From positions 1 through 23,476 of the IMG/VR virus record IMGVR_UViG_3300025418_001025: DNA of 23,476 nt, one strand, 5' to 3'. A model generated the notes under the pieces. It made no database searches. It was not told where the DNA came from and saw only the letters and a list, made by a program, of their open reading frames with translations. The stretch is from a virus. Below are positions 5,961-12,064 of the stretch, one piece after another. The stretch's first letter is position 1. Each line of letters opens with the position of its first letter. The position numbers and the translations under genes are program-made.

Positions 5961-6166
5961 CTGACTATTCAGATTTGCTTTTCCGCTTAGATTTCGGTGA
6001 CGATGCTATAATTGCATTGCAAATCCGCATTCGTAAACTAGAGGCAGCGTTAAAGCCATTCGCCTACTATGCACAACAGATACCCGATGACGTTAGCGAT
6101 ACGGCATCTGCATCTGGAACTGTTGGCGACCTACGCCAAGCTCGTAAGGTATTGGAGGGAAAATGA
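5957..6166 (+). CDS. Coiled-coil small protein, paralogue of the gene at 5130
   Basis: A 69-residue protein with ATGA junctions on both sides. It combines the MTDYSDL start of the gene at 5613 with the KLEAALKPFA and LRQARKVLEGK parts of the gene at 5130. It therefore looks like a hybrid of two series members, consistent with unequal recombination within the cluster. No enzymatic motif; function unknown. Confidence 0.62.
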   Translation: MTDYSDLLFRLDFGDDAIIALQIRIRKLEAALKPFAYYAQQIPDDVSDTASASGTVGDLRQARKVLEGK

Positions 6167-6609
6167 CAAATCTGGAAAAATCTAAAATGTATGTTCTCGG
6201 CCCTTTGGAAATTAGCCCGTATCAATTTGCTGTTGGCGAAAGATCGTATATTGCTATCAAGGGTAATATGCCGAAATACAACGCAATGAGGCAGAAGCTA
6301 TATCTACAAAATAAAAAGGATATTGCAGACGCCATAGGAGAGCTTGAGGCAAGAGCATTAGCAGCGGAAAAGTTTTACGAGGAAAGCATATCAGCAAGAA
6401 AATCAGCGGAGTCAAAATACAGAGAGATTGCATTAGAGTTTGCTGAATACAGAAGGGTATATGCACCCGCGATAAAAAAATATGCAAAGGAAATTAAAAG
6501 GCCGTTAATTAAAGTGAACGCTCCTTCTGAGGAGGAGATACGACGCAAGGGTAAGGTAGGGACATATAATCTTGAGTCATCCGAATTGCCGACAGAAAAC
6601 GATGAATAA
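6163..6609 (+). CDS. Helical hypothetical protein, 148 residues
   Basis: Starts in ATGA with the previous gene. A non-helical N-terminus (YVLGPLEISPYQFAVGERSY) is followed by a long basic helix or coiled coil (KKDIADAIGELEARALAAEK through about residue 105), a very basic stretch (AIKKYAKEIKRPLIK) and a polar, acidic end. Its DNA is more AT-rich than the surrounding genes and uses AAA and ATA heavily. No family recognised. The last base of its stop is the first base of the next start. Confidence 0.58.
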   Translation: MTNLEKSKMYVLGPLEISPYQFAVGERSYIAIKGNMPKYNAMRQKLYLQNKKDIADAIGELEARALAAEKFYEESISARKSAESKYREIALEFAEYRRVYAPAIKKYAKEIKRPLIKVNAPSEEEIRRKGKVGTYNLESSELPTENDE

Positions 6610-6803
6610 TGATGCAAAAGAAAACTGCTAAACAAAAGAACAATGAAGAAGCTGAGAAGGGTTCAACTGCGCGATACTGCAAATGCACAAGCCTTGCGAC
6701 ATTAGGAGTCGGGCATGATCGGCGCACAAAGTTTAATCCAGAGGGCGTAGAAAGATGGCTATGCCAGTATTGTTTTGATAAAGAAAAAGGGGAAAAGATA
6801 TGA
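6609..6803 (+). CDS. Small putative zinc-binding protein, 64 residues
   Basis: Begins at the A of the preceding TAA (a second ATG follows at 6612) and ends in a four-base overlap with the methyltransferase fusion. The N-terminus is Lys/Gln rich (KKTAKQKNNEEAEKG). The rest has four cysteines in two pairs, YCKCTS and LCQYCF, with the spacing C-x-C and C-x2-C, which could bind one zinc ion. GVERWLCQYCF resembles the second knuckle of small zinc-finger proteins. The tight overlap suggests co-translation with the fusion. Role unknown. Confidence 0.6.
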   Translation: MMQKKTAKQKNNEEAEKGSTARYCKCTSLATLGVGHDRRTKFNPEGVERWLCQYCFDKEKGEKI

Positions 6804-7957
6804 CTGACTACGCTTACGAAATTCACGATCTGGCTTTACTATTCCCACCAATGGGAAGGGTTGATTTCTATCAGTTATTGGTGGACATGCAGAAAAACGG
6901 TTTAGTTGAGCCGATTACTATTTATCAGAATAGAATCTTAGATGGTCGTAATAGATACAGAGCTTGCGAACAATTAGGGATAGAGCCTCATTTTATTGAT
7001 TATGAGGGGAACGATCCTCTTTCATTTGTTGTTTCAAAGAATTTATCACGCAGACATTTGAGCGAGTCCCAGCGCAGCATGATTGCTGGACGTATTGCTT
7101 ATATGAAGCCTGGCGGCACTGGCGCCAATCAACATAATACGAGCAGCTCTGCAAATTTGCAGAGCAGCATTTCTCAATCCGAGGCAGCTAAAAAATTAAA
7201 TGTATCAACTCGTTCAGTTTCAAGTGCTAGAAAGGTAATAGATACAGGTAATGAAGAATTAATTAAAGCGGTTGATAGCGGAGACTTGACTGTATCTGTT
7301 GCTGAAAAGATAGCTAAACTCCCAGAGCAAGATCAAAAGAAAGTTTTAGAATCTAAAAAACCAGCCGTAGATATTAAGAAAGTTGCCAGAGAAAAAAAGG
7401 AACGCGAGTTAGCCGCCAAACAAAAAGCATTACCAAATAGAAGATACGGCGTTATCTATGCTGACCCTGAGTGGAAGTTTGAAACTTACTCAGAGGACGG
7501 CAAGGATAGATCGGCTGAGAACCATTACCCAACGAGCACAACTGAAGAAATAGCATTAAGGAATGTCCCCTCTATTGCTGCGCAGGACTGTGTATTGTTT
7601 TTGTGGGCGACAGTCCCTATGTTACCAGATGCTTTAAGGGTTATGCACTCTTGGGGGTTTAAGTATAAGTCTCATCTTATATGGAATAAGGATAGACCCG
7701 GAACTGGCTATTGGTTTCGTAACAAACATGAGTTATTATTGGTTGGAACAAAGGGTAACATCCCTGCACCGGCGCCTGGCGGCCAGTGGTGGTCTGTTAT
7801 GGATGCGCCTGTTGGGAAGCACTCTGAGAAGCCGCATAAGGTTTACGAGTTAATCGAGAGCTATTATCCTAATGTTCCAAAGGTAGAATTAAACGCAAGA
7901 AACAAGAGGGACGGATGGTCCGTTTGGGGTAACGAAGCACCTGATAATGATGAATAA
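6800..7957 (+). CDS. ParB-like domain fused to MT-A70 adenine methyltransferase
   Basis: A 385-residue fusion. Residues about 10-100 form a ParB/Srx-like N-terminal domain (GLVEPITIY, ILDGRNRYRACEQLG, VSKNLSRRHLSESQRS). Residues 125-170 hold a helix-turn-helix (SQSEAAKKLNVSTRSVSSAR), as in KorB/ParB. A basic linker (KKVAREKKERELAAKQK) leads to an MT-A70 domain from about 213: YGVIYADPEWKF with the catalytic tetrad as DPEW (222-225), DCVLFLWATVPML, NKHELLLVGTKG and the C-terminal GWSVWGNEAP. MT-A70 enzymes transfer a methyl group from SAM to adenine N6. In phages this architecture is often used to protect or mark DNA. The canonical tetrad is DPPW; the E is a change at an active-site position. 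Palindromic site 2 lies within codons 115-123. It is coupled by overlap to the small zinc protein upstream. Confidence 0.9.
   Translation: MTDYAYEIHDLALLFPPMGRVDFYQLLVDMQKNGLVEPITIYQNRILDGRNRYRACEQLGIEPHFIDYEGNDPLSFVVSKNLSRRHLSESQRSMIAGRIAYMKPGGTGANQHNTSSSANLQSSISQSEAAKKLNVSTRSVSSARKVIDTGNEELIKAVDSGDLTVSVAEKIAKLPEQDQKKVLESKKPAVDIKKVAREKKERELAAKQKALPNRRYGVIYADPEWKFETYSEDGKDRSAENHYPTSTTEEIALRNVPSIAAQDCVLFLWATVPMLPDALRVMHSWGFKYKSHLIWNKDRPGTGYWFRNKHELLLVGTKGNIPAPAPGGQWWSVMDAPVGKHSEKPHKVYELIESYYPNVPKVELNARNKRDGWSVWGNEAPDNDE
7143..7168. repeat. Palindromic site 2 of 3, inside the ParB-like/MT-A70 gene
   Basis: Arms of 13 bases pair except at 7145/7166 around the AAA|TTT centre. It encodes SSSANLQSS in the linker between the ParB-like domain and the helix-turn-helix. 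It shares 24 of 26 aligned bases or more with sites 1 and 3, which are non-coding, so coding constraint alone does not explain the repeat. Confidence 0.8.
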
Positions 7958-7967
7958 GGAATAAAAA

Positions 7968-9476
7968 ATGTCTGGAGAATTACGCCCATATCAAAAAGAG
8001 GCGATTGAACAACTACGTCTAGCACTAAGCGAGAAATTAAAACCAGTTTTGTCGGCGCCTACGGGTTCAGGCAAGACCCGTATTGCGTCTGAGATATTTG
8101 CCCTAGCCAGATCAAAGAATAAGAGGGTTTGCTTTGTCGTTCCCTTTATTTCTTTGATCAATCAAACGTGGAAGGCGTTTGTCAATGCTGGCATAGATGA
8201 GCGTGAAATGTCAGTCATACAGGGCAACCACATACTGACTGATTATTCTATGCCCGTTCAAATAGCGTCGATTGATACATTAGCGCGCAGAAAGAAATTG
8301 CCGGAAGCTGATATTATTATCTTCGACGAATGCCATAAGAAAAGCGTTGTTCATACTAGATGGATGCTAGAGTCCCCCAACTCTACATTCATTGGTTTGT
8401 CAGCAACGCCCTGGGCAAAAGGCATGGGCGCCATATGGGACAAAATGATTATTGTCTCGACGCCAAAGAAGCTAATCGACGAGGGCTATTTATCCAATTT
8501 TAGATACTTTGCCCCATCCAGCCCCGATCTTTCGGAAGTTAAGATCATTGCTGGTGATTATCAAACAGATCAGCTTGCATCAGCCATGAACAAGCCCGAG
8601 CTTGTCGCGGATGTTGTGACAACTTGGATGAAGCGCGGTGAGGACAGACCCACGTTTTGCTTTGCCGTTGACTGTTCTCATGCGAGGGCATTGCAGAGCC
8701 AATTCATACAGGCTGGCATTCCGGCGGCTTACATTGATGCTGAGACACCCGTTAAAGAGCGCGAAGATTTGGTAGATAAACTCCGTTATGGGGAGATAAA
8801 GATTATCTGCAATGTTGGCACAATGACGACAGGCGTAGATGCGCCGTTTGTTTCGTGCCTTATCATCGCTAGGCCAACAAAGAGCGAGATGTTGTATGTT
8901 CAGATCGTTGGCAGGGGCCTGAGAAAGTGTGAGGGTAAAGCGGATTGTTTGATCCTCGATCACAGTGACAATGGCATACGGATGGGTTTGCCTGATCAAA
9001 TTGAGTATTTCGACTTCTCTGATAAACCCGCAGAGGAGAAGCGCGTTGCAGAGCGTAAGAAGCGTGAGCGCAAACTAACTCCATGTCCATCCTGCCAGTT
9101 CCTAAAGCTGCCTAAAGAGAACGAGTGCCCATCTTGTGGGTTTGCGCCAAAGCATTCCAGCAATGTGATCTACATAGACGGGGATCTTGTGGAGCATGGC
9201 CGCAACGGTAAAATAGCCCTATCCACCAGAGCCGAAAAGCAAGAGTTCTGGTCAGGTCTTTTGTATTACGCCAAGGAGCGTAATTATCAGCGAGGCTGGT
9301 GCAGCCACAAATACAAAGAGAAGTTTGGTGTATGGCCGCAGGGATTGGTTGACTATGAAACCTATCCAACCCAGACCGTCCTCAACTTCATTAAGTCAAG
9401 AAACATCGCATGGGCCAAGAAAAAGAACAAACGTGAGAAGATTAGGGCTTTTGGCAATCTGATGGAGATCAGATAA
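7968..9476 (+). CDS. DEAD/DEAH-box (SF2) helicase with C-terminal zinc ribbon
   Basis: A 502-residue superfamily 2 helicase. It has an N-terminal Q-like motif (LRPYQKEAIEQL), Walker A SAPTGSGKTR (residues 29-38), DECH (120-123), LSATPW (144-149), a helicase C domain with VGTMTTGVDAP (282-292), and motif VI VQIVGRGLRK (311-320). A CPSC-x10-CPSC zinc ribbon follows (Cys373, 376, 387, 390). The last 110 residues are basic and Trp/Tyr rich (YAKERNYQRGWCSHKYK). Relatives in phages unwind branched or duplex DNA in replication and recombination. AAGGA lies nine bases before the start. It is the last gene of the rightward early operon, ending right at the repeat block. No primase or polymerase gene is visible nearby. 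Confidence 0.92.
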   Translation: MSGELRPYQKEAIEQLRLALSEKLKPVLSAPTGSGKTRIASEIFALARSKNKRVCFVVPFISLINQTWKAFVNAGIDEREMSVIQGNHILTDYSMPVQIASIDTLARRKKLPEADIIIFDECHKKSVVHTRWMLESPNSTFIGLSATPWAKGMGAIWDKMIIVSTPKKLIDEGYLSNFRYFAPSSPDLSEVKIIAGDYQTDQLASAMNKPELVADVVTTWMKRGEDRPTFCFAVDCSHARALQSQFIQAGIPAAYIDAETPVKEREDLVDKLRYGEIKIICNVGTMTTGVDAPFVSCLIIARPTKSEMLYVQIVGRGLRKCEGKADCLILDHSDNGIRMGLPDQIEYFDFSDKPAEEKRVAERKKRERKLTPCPSCQFLKLPKENECPSCGFAPKHSSNVIYIDGDLVEHGRNGKIALSTRAEKQEFWSGLLYYAKERNYQRGWCSHKYKEKFGVWPQGLVDYETYPTQTVLNFIKSRNIAWAKKKNKREKIRAFGNLMEIR

Positions 9477-9620
9477 ATAAGCATGCTTTTTCTGATGCAA
9501 TTTACTCAATGAAAATAAGCATGCTTTTTCTGACGCAAAATAAGCATGCTTTTTTAGTTACAGATTTGATCGTTAAGGAATAAGCATGCTTTCTTACTCA
9601 CAAAAAAGCATGCTTTTGTT
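9477..9620. repeat. Iteron-like array, five copies centred on GCATGC
   Basis: Five copies of AAATAAGCATGCTTTTT-like units, all in one orientation, have GCATGC at 9481, 9519, 9544, 9584 and 9608. Centre spacings are 38, 25, 40 and 24 bp. Each has the 10-bp palindrome AAGCATGCTT or a close form. The block is AT-rich and starts one base after the helicase stop. It could be an origin, a cluster of protein-binding sites, or a recombination hot spot. Confidence 0.85.
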
Positions 9621-9622
9621 AG

Positions 9623-9805
9623 TTAAGATTTCATTTCTGCGCGTATGGACTTTATATTTATGTCGTCCATATTGTCTACAAGGCGCAAGATTTCAGTAAC
9701 TATTTCTTGCGCCTCATCCTTGTCAATGGCGTCTACTAAATACTCCCTTAATTGAGGCGAGGATTTTTTAATACATCCTGTTGCTGTAACAAGGTATTTT
9801 GGCAT
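9623..9805 (-). CDS. Small hypothetical protein, 60 residues
   Basis: Start at 9805 is chosen over the ATG two codons upstream because AGGA then sits seven bases before it. The product MPKYLVTATGCIKKSSPQL (first part) continues into an acidic helix (AIDKDEAQEIVTEILRLVDN). The N-terminal strand with LVTATG suggests a small alpha/beta domain. No family recognised. The gene ends directly beside the five-copy GCATGC array and begins 20 bases after the stop of its neighbour. Confidence 0.58.
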   Translation of the reverse strand: MPKYLVTATGCIKKSSPQLREYLVDAIDKDEAQEIVTEILRLVDNMDDINIKSIRAEMKS

Positions 9806-9825
9806 TTCCATATCCTGCTATTGTA

Positions 9826-10155
9826 TTACATAAACTCCGGGCCTAACGGTCTGGAGTCTTCTATTTCTCTAAGGATTGAATCTTCATACCTATTGAGAAG
9901 CGCATCTTCTATAAGACCATAGAGGGGATTGGAACCGTCTAAATTAAGCGGCGACTCTCCCTTTTTAATGTTGTATATAACGATACTGTTGACAGAATAA
10001 ATAATGCCGCCGGGGCATCCGCTGTAAGCGTCCCCGTCATCTACCTCCCAACTTATTTCTGCCTCTCCCTCAACGAATAGCATATGATCTTTGTATGGGC
10101 GTAGTTCCTCAAATGTATAGGTAATGTCGCCGCTACTATCGTTTCTGTGTCTCAT
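9826..10155 (-). CDS. Acidic hypothetical protein, 109 residues
   Basis: Start at 10155 follows GGAG by eight bases; the frame extends further upstream only through the repeat, where it would spell part of the GCATGC unit (KKHAYFG). The protein is acidic, with beta-rich segments (DHMLFVEGEAEISWEVDDGD, then GGIIYSVNSIVIYNIKKGES) and a C-terminal helix. No motif recognised. Its 5' region, from the repeat through GGAGATA, is the same as that of the next gene upstream (10454), so the two share an expression module. Confidence 0.58.
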   Translation of the reverse strand: MRHRNDSSGDITYTFEELRPYKDHMLFVEGEAEISWEVDDGDAYSGCPGGIIYSVNSIVIYNIKKGESPLNLDGSNPLYGLIEDALLNRYEDSILREIEDSRPLGPEFM

Positions 10156-10167
10156 TGTTTTATCTCC

Positions 10168-10186
10168 AAAATAAGCATGCTTTTTT
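10168..10186. repeat. Single GCATGC repeat copy between two small genes
   Basis: One copy (GCATGC at 10175-10180), of the same orientation as the others, lies between the stop of the 10454 gene, which it touches, and the ribosome-binding site of the 10155 gene. Confidence 0.8.
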
Positions 10187-10454
10187 ATTGGCAAAATCCA
10201 TATAGATAAGCCTCTGCGGGTAGTGCATTTACAGGCATTGCTTCGAGTAGCTTTGCTATTTCTTCGCGTGTCCCTTCTCGACCCTCCTCGAACATGGATT
10301 GATTGTCATCAGATATATGGGACATTGCATACCATCGACGTTTGCCTTCAACGTAAGTTAAAACCCAATACTCATTTGGGTTATCCGTGTTAAAATCATA
10401 GTCGTGATAATTATCAAACCGATTACTAAGACCTGCAAAACGATATTTTGTCAT
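10185..10454 (-). CDS. Small hypothetical protein, 89 residues
   Basis: Start at 10454 is set by GGAGATA about eight bases upstream; the longer open frame runs back through three copies of the GCATGC repeat and is unlikely to be translated. The protein is polar, Tyr/Asp/Asn rich at the N-terminus (SNRFDNYHDYDFNTDNPNEY), then WVLTYVEGKRRWYAMSHIS with a likely beta hairpin, then an acidic helix (REEIAKLLEAMP). No family recognised. The stop codon overlaps the next repeat copy. Confidence 0.58.
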   Translation of the reverse strand: MTKYRFAGLSNRFDNYHDYDFNTDNPNEYWVLTYVEGKRRWYAMSHISDDNQSMFEEGREGTREEIAKLLEAMPVNALPAEAYLYGFCQ

Positions 10455-10466
10455 TGCTCTATCTCC

Positions 10467-10536
10467 AAAATAAGCATGCTTTTTTCTATGCAAAATAAGC
10501 ATGCTTTTTCTGACGCAAAATAAGCATGCTTTTTTT
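10467..10536. repeat. Iteron-like array, three copies at exact 25-bp spacing
   Basis: GCATGC at 10474, 10499 and 10524 gives two intervals of exactly 25 bp. The last two units and the stretch between them match copies 2 and 3 of the 9477-9620 array over about 43 bp, which makes the two arrays direct repeats about 1 kb apart that flank three small genes. Confidence 0.85.
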
Positions 10537-10545
10537 CTATGTAAA

Positions 10546-10767
10546 TTATTCAGTCCAGCAAACGCGCTGGCCGTTTCGGTATTCGCAAGCGGTCTGATTT
10601 CCATGAGTCTGCGGAATCTGTTGGTAATAAGATCCCGTCATAGATTGCTGTTCCTGCCAACCTTGGCGGCTGGTTTGTGGGATCTGTTGATATTGGTATT
10701 GCTCCCATGAGTGCGCCGGGCCGTTTGTGGCGCCTAATACAAGCGCGACAGCTACAAGTTTTTTCAT
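10546..10767 (-). CDS. Small secreted protein with YQQIPQT repeat
   Basis: A 73-residue protein with a clear Sec signal peptide: basic MKK, hydrophobic LVAVALVLGA, then GPAHS with likely cleavage near residue 20. The mature part is Gln/Tyr rich and contains YQQIPQT twice (residues about 26-32 and 48-54), then CEYRNGQRVCW near the end, whose two cysteines could form a disulphide in the periplasm. AGGAG lies about ten bases before the start. Prophage-encoded secreted proteins of this type may modify the envelope or act in host fitness; the true role is unknown. No lipobox was seen. Confidence 0.7.
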   Translation of the reverse strand: MKKLVAVALVLGATNGPAHSWEQYQYQQIPQTSRQGWQEQQSMTGSYYQQIPQTHGNQTACEYRNGQRVCWTE

Positions 10768-10807
10768 TGGTCTTTACTCCTAGTTTGTTGGTTAGTGATA
10801 GCGTTTA

Positions 10808-10865
10808 CTCTTATTAATCGGAGCATGCCTCAACCCCATGGGGATTCCGATAAGAGTCTTTTCTT
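10808..10865 (+). terminator. Rightward terminator candidate 1
   Basis: CTCTTA (10808-10813) and TCGG (10818-10821) pair with CCGA (10847-10850) and TAAGAG (10851-10856), with a four-base bulge. The apical part has the palindrome CCCCATGGGG. TCTTTTCTT follows. Confidence 0.5.
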
Positions 10866-10873
10866 GCCTATTA

Positions 10874-10898
10874 CTGGCGCCATGTCGCGCCAGCTTTT
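10874..10898 (+). terminator. Rightward terminator candidate 2
   Basis: Perfect 7-bp stem CTGGCGC/GCGCCAG with six-base loop CATGTC, followed by CTTTTA. Confidence 0.5.
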
Positions 10899-11042
10899 AC
10901 ATTGTCCCGGTGCGCTATCCCCGGTTGACGGGGAATCTTCCCCATGGGTGTTCTAAAAATCATGATTACATTGCCAAGCCTTGGATTGATTGATATTTAT
11001 TCAAGAGGCGATTCTTTTCGTCTTTTCTCCAGAATAGACTAG

Positions 11043-11077
11043 CGGCCGCCAGGTTCACTTGGCGGCCGTCTTTTATT
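11043..11077 (+). terminator. Rightward terminator candidate 3
   Basis: A GC-rich 9-bp stem CGGCCGCCA/TGGCGGCCG (11043-11051 with 11060-11068) is followed by TCTTTTATT. It abuts the stop of the leftward peptidase gene. Read leftward the tail is CTAGTCTATTCT, a poorer U tract, so it may also act weakly for the leftward operon. Confidence 0.6.
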
Positions 11078-12041
11078 AATAGCCTAAAATATCGGCTGTA
11101 GAGACTCCAAATTGCTCTAGATAGTCTGCGACAGCATCCGGCCTAGATAGGCATAGGGACAGCAAAGACTCGTAATCATAGGCGCCAGTGGATGACTTGC
11201 GCCCATCTAATGGCGAGTCATAAAGCCAATTATCGTCCTCAGAATAATAATCAGACCATGAGTCTTTGGTGTTTGGATCCCGCTCGATTACAAGCCTGGA
11301 AACGTCCAGAGAGCATAACGAGTCTAATAGATCGACAGCAAAGCCTATATCCTGAGACTCTGCACGACTATGGGCGCCGCTATAACCGACCGACAGATTA
11401 GAGCATTCGGGGATAATATCAGTATAATTTGCTGTATCAGTAAAGAGGCCGGTATCATCAGGCTCGTAGCTGCCGGGCAATTGCGAGGCGATAGACAGCG
11501 CAAAAGCGTTAGAGGCGCATATATGCTCTTGCCTGGTTATGACGCTGCTATAGCCCTTTCTGTCCAGCGCAATGGCTATCTGAATGCCGTCCAGTAAATG
11601 GCGCTCATGCTTGGCGATATGACTAGAACCTAGGCCGCCAGACTCTTCTAATCTGTGAAAGATATAATGGCCGGGAATCTGGCGCTTTATCATATGGCGC
11701 ATAAGCCATACGCCTGTAGCATCATCTGCGCCAAGGCAATTTGAGGCGATTTCTATAGGCGCAAGCCTGACATGATTATTATCTATAATGATGGATTGAT
11801 TGCCAGCGTATGAGTGAACGGAATCAGTGTGACTAGTCCACAAAATTGGCGGCGCGGCATTGCCGCCAACTGTGATATATCTATTCCCGAATCCATCAAT
11901 CTGCATGCCCGGCAAAGAGTCGATATAGGTAGCAATGAATCTCTTTTCTGTCCGACTATTGGCGACTCGTCGTGTTCCTAGCATTTCGATTAATTCTTTT
12001 AGGGCTGCGTTTGTATTGTGCTTTACTATTGAATAGGACAT
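11076..12041 (-). CDS. Zinc-dependent exopeptidase-like protein (M20/M28/M42 clan)
   Basis: A 321-residue protein with the metal-ligand pattern of clan MH di-zinc peptidases, in order: SHTDSVH (His71, Asp73), NCLGADDATG (Asp106 as bridging ligand), HRLEESGGLGS (Glu132 as base, Glu133 as ligand), ALDRKG (Asp160) and YSGAHS (His224). These enzymes remove N-terminal amino acids or cleave dipeptides. The set of ligands looks complete, so it is probably active. No signal peptide, so it should act in the cytoplasm, unusual beside phage genes. It is the last gene of the leftward operon, 23 bases after the 523-residue protein, with an AGGAACAAGCGCC leader. It could supply amino acids during infection or process a specific peptide; neither is shown. 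Confidence 0.82.
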   Translation of the reverse strand: MSYSIVKHNTNAALKELIEMLGTRRVANSRTEKRFIATYIDSLPGMQIDGFGNRYITVGGNAAPPILWTSHTDSVHSYAGNQSIIIDNNHVRLAPIEIASNCLGADDATGVWLMRHMIKRQIPGHYIFHRLEESGGLGSSHIAKHERHLLDGIQIAIALDRKGYSSVITRQEHICASNAFALSIASQLPGSYEPDDTGLFTDTANYTDIIPECSNLSVGYSGAHSRAESQDIGFAVDLLDSLCSLDVSRLVIERDPNTKDSWSDYYSEDDNWLYDSPLDGRKSSTGAYDYESLLSLCLSRPDAVADYLEQFGVSTADILGY

Positions 12042-12064
12042 GGCGCTTGTTCCTGGTTAGGTAA

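Larger units (their letters stand above)
10768..11075. other. Gene-free stretch with a chain of hairpins
   Basis: About 308 bp between two leftward genes, without a supported gene. Short frames (43, 51 and 26 codons on the plus strand) have no usable ribosome-binding site. Four stem-loops are present; three have a T-rich tail only when read rightward and are listed as terminators, and the fourth is TCCCCG/CGGGGA (10918-10923 with 10929-10934). The rightward polarity is opposite to the flanking genes. Confidence 0.5.

Noticed and set aside
8580-8999. 139-codon leftward open frame inside the helicase gene
   Set aside because: It lies wholly within a well-supported helicase gene, lacks a ribosome-binding site and shows no domain; it is a shadow frame.
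9477-10536. CRISPR array
   Set aside because: The repeat unit is about 17 bp, spacing is too short and irregular for spacers, and no cas gene is present.
9477-10536. GCATGC repeats as intrinsic terminators
   Set aside because: The stem within AAGCATGCTT would be only three or four bp with a CATG loop, too weak despite the following T run.
10185-10604. Long form of the 89-residue protein starting at 10604
   Set aside because: The extra 50 codons read through three repeat copies and part of the secreted-protein gene; the GGAG-preceded ATG at 10454 explains translation better.
10820-11030. Three short rightward frames (43, 51 and 26 codons) between 10768 and 11075
   Set aside because: No properly spaced Shine-Dalgarno sequence, no recognisable product, and the hairpins pass through them.
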